A stretch of DNA of 64,000 bases. It comes from JBDTSW01 sp963782605 (lineage in GTDB: Bacteria > Actinomycetota > Thermoleophilia > Solirubrobacterales > 70-9). Below are positions 26,326 through 34,990 of the stretch, in pieces. Each line of letters begins with the position of its first letter. Positions within the stretch are counted from its first letter, which is position 1. The notes under the pieces are model-generated. The model did not search any database. It was not told the DNA's origin and saw nothing but the letters and a program-made list of their open reading frames with translations. The stretch covers positions 372,001-436,000 of the forward strand of contig CAWAKK010000001.1 in assembly GCA_963782605.1 (NCBI GenBank), given 5' to 3'. The position numbers and the translations under genes are program-made.

Positions 26326-27945
26326 ATGGAGAGCGCGACCGCAACCGGCTCGGAGCCGGCAGCAGTAGAGACCGGCGAAAAGGGCCTCAAGAAGGACGCG
26401 ATCGGATTTGTCGACGGGCTGTCGATCGGCCTCGCGTCGACGGCTCCGGCCTATTCGCTGGCGGCCGTGATCGGCTCGATCGTGGTGGCGGCGGGGCTGT
26501 TCGCCCCCGGCGTGCTGCTCGTGTCCTTCATCCCGATGTTCTTCATCGCGGCGGCGTTCTTCTACATGAACCGCGTCGACACCGATTGCGGTACGACCTT
26601 CTCGTGGGTCACGCGGGCAATGGGCCCCTACGCGGGCTGGATCGGCGGCTTCGCGATCTGCACGACAGGAATCCTGGTGATCGGGTCGCTCGCCGACGTC
26701 TCCGCCTACTACTTCTACGACCTGCTCGGCCTCGAGGCCGGCGGCAAGCCGCTCTACCGCAGTGAGCAGGCGGTCGCTGCGCTCGCGGTCGTGATCATCG
26801 CCGTCATGACCGCCATCTGCGTGATCGGCACCGAGATCTCGGCGCACCTGCAGCGCTTCATGACCCTTGGCCAGGTCGCCGCCCTGTTGCTGTTCGCGAT
26901 CGTGGCCTTCATCAAGATCGCGGCCGGCGACGCGCCCGCCGGCTCGACCGATCCGTCGCTGTCGTGGCTAAACCCGTTTGACATCGAGTACTCCGGCCTG
27001 CTGGCCGGGGTCCTGCTGGCCGTCTTCATCTACTGGGGCTGGGAGAGCGCCGTCAACCTCTCCGAGGAGAGCGAGGACTCCGACACAGCCCCCGGTCTCG
27101 CCGGCATCGCCAGCACGGTGATCCTCCTGATCACCTACATCGCCGTCGCCTACGCGCTCGTTGCCTACGCCGGGGAGAAGGCGCTCGAGGGGTTCGACGA
27201 CGACGCCGGGGTCCTGGGCGCCGTCGGCGCCGAGGTCCTGGGCGAGGGCTTGGGAAAGATCCTGGTGATCGCCGTGATCATTTCCGGGATCTCCTCGGCG
27301 CAGACGACGATCCTGCCGGGCTCGCGCACATCGCTCTCGATGGCAGCGGCGGGTGCCCTGCCGAAGCCGTGGGCGAAGATCCATCCGCGGTTCCTGACGC
27401 CTGCGTTCGGCACGATCTTCATCGGGGTCCTCGCGACGCTCTGGTACGTGCCCGGCAAGCTCATCTCCGAGAACTTCCTGTTCGACTCGCTCTCGGCGCT
27501 GTCGCTGATGATCGCCTTCTACTACGGGCTCACCGGCTTCGCCTGCGCGATCTACTGGCGCCATGAGCTCTTACGCTCGGTGAAGAACTTCATCTTCATC
27601 GGCTTGGCCCCTGTCATCGGCGCGGTCATGCTCTTCTACCTTCTCTACGAGTCGGTCGGAGAGCTTGCCGATCCGAAGGCGTCCTACTCGGGCAGTGAGG
27701 CGTTCGGGCTGGGCATCCCCCTCGTGATCGCGCTCGTCTTCACGCTCGCAGGGCTCGTGATCATGGTGCTCTGGCGGCTCTTCGGCGGCGAGGCGGCGAG
27801 GGAGTTCTTCACCCGCAAGCCGTTCGAGGCGGTCCCACACGACATCGCGATCGGCGAGGGCAAGGTCGAGGCGATCGGGGTCTCTGAGGAGGCGGCCGAT
27901 GCCGGTGCCCCGGCGACCGCAGAGAAGCCCGGCGGGGAGGCCTGA
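26326..27945 (+). CDS. APC-family amino acid permease
   Basis: 539 residues with twelve or more helices. The APC superfamily opening is clear: IGFVDGLSIGLASTAPAYSLAAVIG, then TTFSWVTRAMGPYAGWIGGFAI, YWGWESAVNLSEESEDS in the sixth-helix region, and SGISSAQTTILPGSRTSLSMAAAGALP. Imports amino acids or amines. The ATG is preferred to a TTG one codon upstream, with GGGAGAG before it. It is followed after two bases by a universal stress protein, a common pairing with amino acid transporters. Confidence 0.93.
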   Translation: MESATATGSEPAAVETGEKGLKKDAIGFVDGLSIGLASTAPAYSLAAVIGSIVVAAGLFAPGVLLVSFIPMFFIAAAFFYMNRVDTDCGTTFSWVTRAMGPYAGWIGGFAICTTGILVIGSLADVSAYYFYDLLGLEAGGKPLYRSEQAVAALAVVIIAVMTAICVIGTEISAHLQRFMTLGQVAALLLFAIVAFIKIAAGDAPAGSTDPSLSWLNPFDIEYSGLLAGVLLAVFIYWGWESAVNLSEESEDSDTAPGLAGIASTVILLITYIAVAYALVAYAGEKALEGFDDDAGVLGAVGAEVLGEGLGKILVIAVIISGISSAQTTILPGSRTSLSMAAAGALPKPWAKIHPRFLTPAFGTIFIGVLATLWYVPGKLISENFLFDSLSALSLMIAFYYGLTGFACAIYWRHELLRSVKNFIFIGLAPVIGAVMLFYLLYESVGELADPKASYSGSEAFGLGIPLVIALVFTLAGLVIMVLWRLFGGEAAREFFTRKPFEAVPHDIAIGEGKVEAIGVSEEAADAGAPATAEKPGGEA

Positions 27946-27947
27946 GC

Positions 27948-28361
27948 GTGGCGACGCTGGTGGTTGGATACGACGGCTCCGAGTGCGCCCACAACGCCCT
28001 CGATCACGCGATCGCCCTGGCCAAGGGTCTGGGTGACGACATCGTCGTCGCCTACGGGTACGACCCGGGTGGCCCCGGAGAGGAATACCGGGCCGCCCGC
28101 GACGCGGTGAAGCAGCTCGGCGAGCGCGCAACCGACGAGGCCGTGAAGCGGGCCCACGACGCCGGGGTCGAGGTGGAGGTCGAGCTGCGAGAGGAGCGGC
28201 CCGTCGAAGCGTTGATGACGCTGGCTTCCGAGCGCGACACGCGGGCGATCGTCGTCGGCACCTACGGGGAGCGCCCCCTGAAGGGTGCGATCCTGGGTTC
28301 CACGCCCCACAAGCTCATCCACCTCTCCGAGCATCCCGTGCTCGTCGTTCCTTCGGACTGA
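27948..28361 (+). CDS. Universal stress protein (UspA family)
   Basis: A 137-residue single UspA domain with LVVGYDGSECAHNALDHAI at the start and the ATP-binding VVGTYGERPLKGAILGSTPHKLIHLSEHPVLVVP at the end (G-x2-G-x9-G-S/T-like pattern). The GTG start lies two bases after the permease stop, so the two are co-translated. It probably binds ATP and modulates the transporter or stress response. Confidence 0.93.
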   Translation: MATLVVGYDGSECAHNALDHAIALAKGLGDDIVVAYGYDPGGPGEEYRAARDAVKQLGERATDEAVKRAHDAGVEVEVELREERPVEALMTLASERDTRAIVVGTYGERPLKGAILGSTPHKLIHLSEHPVLVVPSD

Positions 28362-28411
28362 GACTGGATCCCGGGGAGCGCCCCACGCTCGGTCGTGGCT
28401 AGGCTGAGGCC

Positions 28412-29476
28412 ATGAGCCTCTACGCCAAGCTCGCTGCCCTCCCGATCGTCGTCTCCTCCTACGAGCTCGAAGAGCGCGACCGCCAGTACGGCGACTTCAC
28501 CCGCCCCTCAACGATCATCCACCTCCGCGGCTCCGGCGAGGAGGGGCTCGGGGAGGACGTCGTCTACACGGTGCTCGACCACATGGCGCACCGCGACGCG
28601 GGCCCGATCCATGACTTCTCGGGCGCGACGACGCTGGGAGAGTTCTGCGATCAGGCCGGCGAGCTCGACCTGTTCGAGGGCGCACCGCCGGAATACGAGG
28701 CGTCGCGCCACTACCGCCGCTGGGCTTACGAATCAGCGGCGCTCGACCTGGCACTGCGTCAGACCAACCTCTCGCTCCACGAGGCCGTTGGTCGTGATCC
28801 GAAGCCACTCAGTTTCGTCTGCTCGACCCGCCTGGGGAGCTTCGGCGAGGACGCTGCGGCTTCGAGCACGAAGCCGATCCGCGACCGCCTGGCCAGGTAC
28901 CCGACGCTCGAGTTCAAGCTCGACCCCGAGAACGACTGGAGCGCGGAGCTGATCGCCGAGATCAGCGGCATCGCCCCGGTGCGGGTGCTCGACCTGAAGG
29001 GCCTCTATCGCGGCACGCCGGTTGACGTGGCGACAGATCCCGAGCTCTACCGCTCCGTCGCCGAGGCGTTCCCCGAGGCCTACCTCGAGGACCCGGACAT
29101 GAACGACGAGACCCGCCCGGTCCTCGAGCCGCACGACGAGCGCATCACCTGGGACGCCAACCTCCACTCGTTGGCCGATGTGAAGGAGAACGCGCGCAAG
29201 GCGATCAACTCCAAGCCCTCGCGTTTCGGGTCCCTGCGCGAGCTGCTCTCCATCTACGAGTACTGCGAGCAGGAGGAGATCGCGATCTATGGAGGCGGCC
29301 AGGGCGAGGTCTCGATCGGCCGCGGGCAGATCCAGTATCTGGCTTCGCTCTTTCACCCGGATACGCCGAACGACACGGCTCCGTCGGGCTTCAACGACCC
29401 TGCCGTCCCCGAGGGAATGCCCTCGAGCCCGATGGACCCGGTTCCATCGGCAACGGGGTTTCGCTGGGCCGAGTAG
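28412..29476 (+). CDS. Enolase-superfamily (muconate-lactonizing/epimerase-like) enzyme
   Basis: 354 residues with the two-domain enolase-superfamily layout. The N-terminal cap is about 1-125; the barrel holds WAYESAALDLALRQ, the Lys-containing LEFKLDPEND strand, VLDLKGLYRG, EAYLEDPDM with an acidic metal ligand, and a late IAIYGGGQGEVSIGRGQIQYLASL segment. Reaction (epimerase, dehydratase or cycloisomerase) cannot be told from the sequence. The ATG start is clear and there is no obvious partner gene. Confidence 0.8.
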   Translation: MSLYAKLAALPIVVSSYELEERDRQYGDFTRPSTIIHLRGSGEEGLGEDVVYTVLDHMAHRDAGPIHDFSGATTLGEFCDQAGELDLFEGAPPEYEASRHYRRWAYESAALDLALRQTNLSLHEAVGRDPKPLSFVCSTRLGSFGEDAAASSTKPIRDRLARYPTLEFKLDPENDWSAELIAEISGIAPVRVLDLKGLYRGTPVDVATDPELYRSVAEAFPEAYLEDPDMNDETRPVLEPHDERITWDANLHSLADVKENARKAINSKPSRFGSLRELLSIYEYCEQEEIAIYGGGQGEVSIGRGQIQYLASLFHPDTPNDTAPSGFNDPAVPEGMPSSPMDPVPSATGFRWAE

Positions 29477-29579
29477 CGTCGCCGGGCCGCCGGCGTGCTT
29501 CGGTATCCCTAAGCCCCGCTTCGGCTGGCCGAACTCCGAGATTTCGCTAGCGTCGCCACGAATCGACCGAGGAGACCAG

Positions 29580-30110
29580 ATGCCCGAGCGTTCCTTTCCA
29601 GAGGCCCTCAACGCCCAGATCGCAAACGAGTTCGGCGCGGCGATGCAGTACATCGGCGCCGCTGTGTACTACGACGTCGAGACGCTCCCGCGCCTCGCGG
29701 CGTTCTTCTACCGCCAGGCCCTCGAGGAGCGCGAGCACGCGATGATGATGGTCCAGTACCTGATCGACGTCTCGGAGCCGGTCGAGATTCCCGACATCAA
29801 GGGCCAGCAGAGCAGCTTCAGCGACGGAGTCGCGCCGGTGAAGATGGCGCTCGAGCAGGAGCAGCGCGTGGGTGAGGAGATCTACTCGCTGTTCGAGCTC
29901 GCGCGCGAGACGAAGGACTACCGGGCCGAGCAGTTCATGCAGTGGTTCGTGAAAGAACAGGTCGAGGAGGTCGCCCTGATGCAGGACCTCCTGAGCGTGG
30001 TCGAGCGCTCAGCCGACAACCTGTTGCTGGCGGAGGAGTTCGTCGCCCGCGAAGGCCTCGGCGAGGAGGAGGACGACCCAACGGCGCCCCCGCCCGCCGG
30101 CGGCGGCTAG
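29580..30110 (+). CDS. Ferritin-like iron storage protein
   Basis: 176 residues, four-helix ferritin/bacterioferritin-type. The di-iron ligands can be seen in QIANEFGAAMQYI (Glu) and RQALEEREHAMMM (E-x2-H), with QEQRVGEEI and FVKEQVEEVALMQDLL giving the second pair. Stores iron as ferric oxide and limits oxidative damage. A GAGGAG ribosome site precedes the ATG. A Pro/Gly-rich tail ends in TAG, part of a CTAG shared with the convergent gene. Confidence 0.92.
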   Translation: MPERSFPEALNAQIANEFGAAMQYIGAAVYYDVETLPRLAAFFYRQALEEREHAMMMVQYLIDVSEPVEIPDIKGQQSSFSDGVAPVKMALEQEQRVGEEIYSLFELARETKDYRAEQFMQWFVKEQVEEVALMQDLLSVVERSADNLLLAEEFVAREGLGEEEDDPTAPPPAGGG

Positions 30111-30584
30111 ACCCGCTCGGCGCGGTACTGCTCGAGGCCGTGTGCGGCCTCCGAGCGGACCTTGTTCCGGACGATTGGCGACCAGCCGAGCACCGCCCCG
30201 ACGGGCCCGAGGGCCATCCGGGTCCACTTCCAGAGGTCGAAGCGATCGTGATGCTCGATGATGAGGCCGGCGTCATCGAAGGTGAAGCTGGCGTCGATCT
30301 CGTTTACGACCTTGCGCCCGGTCCGAAAGGTGTAACGCGCGGTCCAGTGCGCGCCGCCGGTTGAGTTGTCGGCGTGCGGCCCCGAGAGCTCCACGCTCAG
30401 GTCCTCCGCGCGAGCCGTGAGCATGCGCCACATGTCGCCGACGCTCCTCGCCCTCGAGGTCGGGGAAGACCGGGTCTTCGAACCGGGCGCCCGGCGCGTA
30501 GCAGGCGGCCATGGTCTCCGCGTCGCCCGCATCGAACGCTGAGTAGAGGCGGCGGATGGTCTCGAGGTTCGCGTCGCGGCTCAT
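30107..30584 (-). pseudogene. NTF2/SnoaL-like protein with one +1 frameshift
   Basis: First frame: RDANLETIRRLYSAFDAGDAETMAACYAPGARFEDPVFPDL, the classic SnoaL/NTF2 opening; second frame: SVGDMWRMLTARAEDL and TFDDAGLIIEHHDRFDLWKW. Dropping one base from CCC at 30451-30453 (a GGG on the coding strand) joins them as DLEARSVGDMWRM and gives 158 residues. Such proteins are small hydrolases, isomerases or binding proteins. Likely a sequencing insertion rather than decay. Confidence 0.78.
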
Positions 30585-30622
30585 GGGTTGCAGCTTCTCA
30601 GGTTCACCTCGTGAGCAATTGC

Positions 30623-30639
30623 GGACGCCTTCGGCGTCC
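30623..30639. repeat. Perfect 7-bp hairpin in divergent promoter region
   Basis: GGACGCC-TTC-GGCGTCC sits between the divergent NTF2-like and FKBP genes. No T-run follows on either strand, so it is not a convincing terminator. It could be an operator or a leader hairpin for the FKBP gene on the plus strand. Confidence 0.4.
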
Positions 30640-30693
30640 TTACACGCCGCTTTCGGAGACTAACGCTCCTCATCTGAATACATTTGCGCGCCA

Positions 30694-31170
30694 ATGAACA
30701 GCCGCCTCGTCGCCCTCATCGTGTCCGCAGCCATGCTCGCCACCATCGTGGTGGTAGTCCTCGTCGCCGGTGGCGGCGAGGACTCAGACGCCCCCGAGGA
30801 GCTCACCAAGCCCGAGGTCGAGGTGCCCGAGGGCCCGCCGCCGGAGGAGCTCGTGGTCGAGGACCTCGAGGAGGGCGACGGGACCGCCGCCGCGCCCGGT
30901 GACCAGATCACGGTCCAGTACGTCGGCGTCGACTACGAGACGGGCGAGGAGTTCGATTCCTCCTACGGCAACCCCGAGCCCTTCAGCTTCGCGCTGGGCA
31001 CCGGCGCCGTCATCCCCGGCTGGGACGAGGGCCTCCAGGGCATGAAGGAGGGCGGTCAACGCCAGCTCGTGATCCCGCCCGACCTCGCCTACGGGGAGCA
31101 GGGCCAGCCACCGGCGATCGGCCCGGGCGCCACCCTGGTGTTCGTGGTCGACCTCGTGTCGGTCGAGTAG
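30694..31170 (+). CDS. FKBP-type peptidyl-prolyl isomerase, membrane-anchored
   Basis: 158 residues: an N-terminal helix (LVALIVSAAMLATIVVVVLVAG), an acidic linker, and one full FKBP domain (about 50-158) with ITVQYVGVDYETGEEFDSSY, ALGTGAVIPGWDEGLQGMKEGGQRQLVIPPDLAYG and LVFVVDLVSVE. It assists proline-limited folding outside the cytoplasmic membrane. No lipobox cysteine, so it is anchored by the helix. Confidence 0.93.
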   Translation: MNSRLVALIVSAAMLATIVVVVLVAGGGEDSDAPEELTKPEVEVPEGPPPEELVVEDLEEGDGTAAAPGDQITVQYVGVDYETGEEFDSSYGNPEPFSFALGTGAVIPGWDEGLQGMKEGGQRQLVIPPDLAYGEQGQPPAIGPGATLVFVVDLVSVE

Positions 31171-31180
31171 ACGGGATCGC

Positions 31181-32014
31181 TCAGGCTGGCGATGGAGGCT
31201 CGGCGCCCGACTCGTCGGCCGGCACCGTCACGACTGACCCGAGCAGCAGGCTGTTTGGAACATGCACGATGCCGCCTTCGGTGTCGATCACCGTGATCGC
31301 ATTCGAGACCTCGCTGACCTCGCCGTTCACGCCCTCGAAGCTGACCCGCTGGCCCCGCTCGTAGATCGCCCGTAGGGTGCGCCCCGCGCTCAGCTCCCGG
31401 GCGACGTCCCTGCCGCCCAGGCCGAACGCGAGCGCAATCATCCCAACAGCCCCCGCGAGCAGGATCCCGATCAGCACCAGCAACAGGGCCGTCGAGACAG
31501 CGATCTGAGCGGCGGCCGTGATCGCGAAGACGGCGATCACGATCGCCTGCGCGAGCGGGCCGAGCGGTCCTGGCAGTCCCATCTGGAACGTGAGCCGGTC
31601 GACGCGCTCGCGGACAAAGCCGCCGATGACAACACCCGCGAGGAGTAGCGCGGCGGCGACCAGCAGCTTCGGGAGAAGCAGCACGGCCGCGTTCAGGGAC
31701 TCGCTTAGGAACTGCAGGCCGAGCAACGAGAGCGCAGCGAAGATCGCGACCAACGTGAGCGCGATTCGAAGCGCCCGGCCCAAGACCTCGGCCAGTGACC
31801 TGCCAAGGCCGGCACGGGAGAGGACCGGCGTCACTCCCCACCGCTCTGCGAGGCGGTCTAGTCCCGCCGCGCTCAGCGCCTTCGTCAGGAGCCTGCCGAG
31901 GAGCCAGGCAACGAGGATGCCCAAAACGAGCAGCAGCAGGGCACCCACGATCCGCGGCAGGAAACCGCCGAGTGACTCGCTCGCCTGATCCAGGATCGTC
32001 GCCAGGGCGATCAT
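31181..32014 (-). CDS. MscS-type mechanosensitive ion channel
   Basis: 277 residues. Helices at the start (LLLLVLGILVAWLLGRLL) with MscS_TM-like repeats, a pore-like helix LAGAVGMIALAFGLGGRDVAREL, then the beta domain RVSFEGVNGEVSEVSNAITVIDTEGGIVHVPNSLLLGSVV. It should release osmolytes on membrane tension. It overlaps the 83-residue upstream gene by 4 bases (ATGA) and so belongs to the sigma factor operon. Confidence 0.88.
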   Translation of the reverse strand: MIALATILDQASESLGGFLPRIVGALLLLVLGILVAWLLGRLLTKALSAAGLDRLAERWGVTPVLSRAGLGRSLAEVLGRALRIALTLVAIFAALSLLGLQFLSESLNAAVLLLPKLLVAAALLLAGVVIGGFVRERVDRLTFQMGLPGPLGPLAQAIVIAVFAITAAAQIAVSTALLLVLIGILLAGAVGMIALAFGLGGRDVARELSAGRTLRAIYERGQRVSFEGVNGEVSEVSNAITVIDTEGGIVHVPNSLLLGSVVTVPADESGAEPPSPA

Positions 32015-32262
32015 TTTCGCTGCTCCGGCTCGCGTTTGCGCTGACCGGCGAAGATCATGAGCGCATCCGCAACGGCCGCGATCAGATTGCCCAGCGCGTC
32101 AAGCGGCGCACGCACAAGCCGCTGCCATCCGGCACGACGGACGATCCCGGCGGCGAGCCCGCTCTCTGCCGGGAGCGGACTGGTCCTGACCAGTTCGAGA
32201 TGCTCGGAGAGGCGCCGCTCGGCAGGGCCCTGCAAGTCGTCTGGAGGCGGCCCTTCAGGCAC
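32011..32262 (-). CDS. 83-residue protein between ECF sigma factor and MscS channel
   Basis: Starts with GTG 8 bases inside the sigma factor gene and ends overlapping the channel start, so it is translationally coupled to both. It contains a charged N-terminus, an Ala/Arg-rich helix (ESGLAAGIVRRAGWQRLVRAPLDALG) and a hydrophobic helix (NLIAAVADALMIFAG) that could touch the membrane. There is no zinc-finger motif. Position suggests an anti-sigma or partner; no family is recognised. Confidence 0.7.
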   Translation of the reverse strand: MPEGPPPDDLQGPAERRLSEHLELVRTSPLPAESGLAAGIVRRAGWQRLVRAPLDALGNLIAAVADALMIFAGQRKREPEQRK

Positions 32263-32860
32263 GCGGGAGTTCCCAGTCGTAGGTGTTGCTGCGCAGAATC
32301 TCGATCAGCTCGTTGCGGGCGCGGTGGATGCGACCCTTGACGCTGCCGAGCGGCGTGGCCGTGATCTCTGCGATCTCGTCATAGCTGAGTCCCTCGAGAT
32401 CTCGAAGCACCAGCACCGTTCGGTGTTCCATTCGCAGCTCGCCGAGCTTGGACTCAAGGCGCTCGCTTCGCTCCCGCTCCTCAAGCACTTGGGCCGGCGT
32501 TTTCCGCGGGTCCCCGGGCTCGGGCGTCTCAAGCTCCTCAGGGCTCCCGACCGGGTCCGGACGTCGCCGCACCGCTTCGTTCAGGGCTGCGTTCCGTGTG
32601 ATTTGGAGAATCCAGGAACGGAAGGCTCCGCGTCCCTCGAACTCCGCGAGGTGGTTGTAGGCACGCAGAAACGCATCCTGGCTGAGATCGCCTGCGGCCT
32701 CGCGCCCAGCGATCCGAGCCGCGACACGAAAGACCACGTCGCGGTGGCGCTCGACCAGCTCCTCGAAGGCGGAGAGGTCGCCCTCGCGCGTTCTCTCAAC
32801 GAGCTCGGCATCGGTCGTCTCGGCGGAAGCTGGCGGTATCGGGAGGCGCACGCTACACAT
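32255..32860 (-). CDS. ECF-type RNA polymerase sigma factor
   Basis: 201 residues. Region 2 is seen in LSAFEELVERHRDVVFRVAARIAG and DLSQDAFLRAYNHLAEFEGRGAFRSWILQITRNAALN; region 4 in LESKLGELRMEHRTVLVLRDLEGLSYDEIAEITATPLGSVKGRIHRARNEL, with the helix-turn-helix in the last part. It would direct an envelope-stress regulon. It leads a three-gene operon with an 83-residue protein and an MscS channel. Confidence 0.95.
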   Translation of the reverse strand: MCSVRLPIPPASAETTDAELVERTREGDLSAFEELVERHRDVVFRVAARIAGREAAGDLSQDAFLRAYNHLAEFEGRGAFRSWILQITRNAALNEAVRRRPDPVGSPEELETPEPGDPRKTPAQVLEERERSERLESKLGELRMEHRTVLVLRDLEGLSYDEIAEITATPLGSVKGRIHRARNELIEILRSNTYDWELPRA

Positions 32861-32998
32861 GGGCGACAGGGACAGGACCGCTCGGGTTACACCCTGCCGG
32901 GCTCAGCTTCCCGCGGGGCGCTTCTCGTAACCAAAGCGTGCGGTGCTCTGTCTCCCTTCATGACCGGGGGCTGTCCCACTCACAAGGAGCTATCCGCC
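32861..32998. other. Divergent promoter region, sigma operon and envelope operon
   Basis: The 138-bp gap between the sigma gene and the CmpX-like gene must carry both promoters. An AAGGAG ribosome site lies just before the plus-strand ATG. No palindrome or clear ECF-type -35/-10 pair was identified. Confidence 0.4.
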
Positions 32999-33838
32999 AT
33001 GTCTCTCGCACCCGCCGTCAGCATCGGCGACAGCCTGCAGCAGGGCTTCGACGCATTCTTTGCGTTCTTGCCGAACCTGCTGGCCTTCCTGGTCATCCTC
33101 GTTATCGGTTACTTCGTGGCCAAGGTCCTCAAGTCGATCGTCACCAAGGCGCTCGAGAAGCTCGGCATGGATCGAGCCCTGCACGATTCCGATGCAGGGA
33201 AGTACGTCGAACGCGTGACACCTGGCGCGAGCCCCTCCCTGGGCGTCGGACGGGTCGTCTTCTGGCTCGTGCTGGCCTTCTTCGTCTTCACGGCTGTGGG
33301 CGCACTCAAGATCCCCGCCTTGACGACGTTCATGAACGATGTCTTGGCCTATCTGCCAAACGTGATCGCCGCGATCGCGATCTTCGTGATCGCGGCCGCC
33401 GTCGCAGGCCTGATCGCGGCTGGAGTCGCGAAGCTGATGGGCGACACACCCACGGGCAAGGTGGTCGCCGCCGTCGTTCCTTCGCTGATCCTCGTGATCG
33501 CGGCATTCATGATCCTCGAACAGCTCCAGATCGCGCCCGAGATCGTCCGCATCGCGTTCGCCGCAACGATTGGCGCACTGGCGCTGGGCCTCGCACTGGC
33601 CTTCGGGCTCGGCGGGCGCGACGTGGCGGCACGAATGCTCGAGGACGCCTACCAGAAAGGTCGGGAGGAAAAGGACCAGGTCAAGCGAGACGTTCAGGCC
33701 GGGAAGGAGCGCGGCAAGGAGCGTGCGGAAGAGGCACAGGACCGCGTGGAGTCGAGTGGCCGCCAGCCCGTGAGCCGTGCACCGGAAACCACAAGGCCTG
33801 ACCCCGCCTACCGCGAGCCAGGCACGGCGACGCCTTAG
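32999..33838 (+). CDS. CmpX-like mechanosensitive-channel family membrane protein
   Basis: 279 residues with an N-terminal QQGFDAFFAFLPNLLAFLVILVIGYFVAKVLKS helix, a second helix set (ALTTFMNDVLAYLPNVIAAIAIFVIAAAVAGLIAAGV) and a third ending ALALGLALAFGLGGRDVAARML, the conserved TM-helix repeat of small MscS-like/CmpX proteins. A charged tail replaces the MscS beta domain. Likely a membrane-tension or envelope-integrity factor. It opens a six-gene operon. Confidence 0.85.
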   Translation: MSLAPAVSIGDSLQQGFDAFFAFLPNLLAFLVILVIGYFVAKVLKSIVTKALEKLGMDRALHDSDAGKYVERVTPGASPSLGVGRVVFWLVLAFFVFTAVGALKIPALTTFMNDVLAYLPNVIAAIAIFVIAAAVAGLIAAGVAKLMGDTPTGKVVAAVVPSLILVIAAFMILEQLQIAPEIVRIAFAATIGALALGLALAFGLGGRDVAARMLEDAYQKGREEKDQVKRDVQAGKERGKERAEEAQDRVESSGRQPVSRAPETTRPDPAYREPGTATP

Positions 33839-33905
33839 CCGCCTTTTGTTTCTCAGCACGGGCGACGGGCAGCCGGTGTGAACCCAAGTATTGAAAGGAC
33901 GGGCA

Positions 33906-34352
33906 ATGGAATCGAGCAGTAGAGCTGTGCAGACGCCGCCGGACGGAAGTCGTGACGGAGACGAGCAGTCGATCGCTGACCTCGTCAAGCAGCTCACCGA
34001 GCAAACGCAGAATTTGGCCCGCAAGGAGGTCGAACTTGCGAAGGCGGAGGTTGCCACCAAGGGAAAGCAACTCGGGATCGGCGCCGGAGCGTTCGGCGGC
34101 GCGGGGGTCATCGGCTTCTACGCGTTCGGGGCGCTGACCGCAGCGGCGATCCTCGCACTGGCCACTGGGATGGCCGGCTGGCTGGCGGCGCTGATCGTCG
34201 CGGCCGTCTATGGCGCGATCGCCGGAATCCTCGCACTCATGGGCAAGAAGAAGGTCGAACGGGGAGCGCCCCCCACGCCCGATGCGGCGATCGACAGCAC
34301 CAAACGTGACATCGAGGCCGCGAAGCGCGGCGTTAAGGAGGGTCGTTCGTGA
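33906..34352 (+). CDS. Phage holin superfamily III-like envelope protein (Phage_holin_3_6 family)
   Basis: 148 residues: an N-terminal SIADLVKQLTEQTQNLARKEVELAKAEV amphipathic stretch, then two helices (GAFGGAGVIGFYAFGALTAAAILALATGMAGWLAALIVAAVYGAIAGILALM) and a basic/helical tail. This matches the actinobacterial chromosomal holin-family protein that accompanies DUF3618 genes. It is not part of a phage here. ATG is preferred (AAAGGA before it) over a TTG further upstream. Confidence 0.85.
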   Translation: MESSSRAVQTPPDGSRDGDEQSIADLVKQLTEQTQNLARKEVELAKAEVATKGKQLGIGAGAFGGAGVIGFYAFGALTAAAILALATGMAGWLAALIVAAVYGAIAGILALMGKKKVERGAPPTPDAAIDSTKRDIEAAKRGVKEGRS

Positions 34353-34684
34353 GCAGCAGCAAGACCAGCTCGAAGGAGAAGCCACCGGCCACGGACGGGG
34401 AGACCCGGGAGCCGCAGGAGATCAAGGCGGACATCGAAGCGACCCGCGAGGACCTCGGTGACACGGTCGAAGCGCTGGCCGAGAAGACCGACGTCAAAGC
34501 GCAGGCGAAGAAGAAGGCCACCGAGACGAAGGAGCAGGCTCAGGCCAAGGTCGACCAGGCGACCTCCTCTGCGAAGTCAACCGCGTCCGAGCTGCCCGAC
34601 AGGATCAAGAGCAATCCTGTCCCGTTCGCCGCGGCAGCGGTCGGGGTGCTCGCCGCGGTGTGGGTGCTGAGGCGCAGGGGGTAA
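34349..34684 (+). CDS. DUF3618-containing small envelope protein
   Basis: 111 residues. The DUF3618 core is EIKADIEATREDLGDTVEALAEKTDVKAQAKKKA, followed by a helical Lys/Ala stretch and a C-terminal hydrophobic helix (VPFAAAAVGVLAAVWVLRRRG) that anchors it. GTG start overlaps the holin-family stop by 4 bases. Function unknown; the pairing with the holin-family gene is a standard actinobacterial arrangement. Confidence 0.88.
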   Translation: MSSSKTSSKEKPPATDGETREPQEIKADIEATREDLGDTVEALAEKTDVKAQAKKKATETKEQAQAKVDQATSSAKSTASELPDRIKSNPVPFAAAAVGVLAAVWVLRRRG

Positions 34685-34687
34685 GCG

Positions 34688-34966
34688 ATGGGCTCCCTCG
34701 CATTTCGACCGGTCAGCATCCTCGGAGGCCTCCTCGGTGGGTTGATCGCATCGAAGATCTTCGAGTTCATCTGGGGCAAGTTCGCGGACGAGGAGGCTCC
34801 CGAGCCCGGTCACAAGGAGGTCTTCTGGCCGACGCTGATCGTGGCGATGACGGTGGAGGGGGCGATCTTCCGAGCCACCCGCGGATTGATCGACCGTGGC
34901 ACCCGGGTTGCCTTTGAGCGGACCACGGGCTCCTGGCCCGGTGAGGAGAAGCCCGACAAGAAGTAG
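34688..34966 (+). CDS. DUF4235-containing membrane protein
   Basis: 92 residues with two hydrophobic stretches (PVSILGGLLGGLIASKIFEFIW and VFWPTLIVAMTVEGAIFRATRGLIDRG) and a charged C-terminus. This is the DUF4235 pattern, usually next to DUF3618 and holin-family genes. ATG start four bases after the DUF3618 stop. Confidence 0.85.
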   Translation: MGSLAFRPVSILGGLLGGLIASKIFEFIWGKFADEEAPEPGHKEVFWPTLIVAMTVEGAIFRATRGLIDRGTRVAFERTTGSWPGEEKPDKK

Positions 34967-34990
34967 GGCTTCGGGAGGAGTGCGGTAGGC

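Noticed and set aside
30585..30693. Intrinsic terminator at the GGACGCC hairpin
   Set aside because: No U-run follows on either strand, and it lies between divergent starts where a terminator has no role.
33906..34352. Prophage remnant (holin)
   Set aside because: No capsid, integrase or lysin genes nearby; the holin-family protein is part of a chromosomal DUF3618/DUF4235/YihY set.
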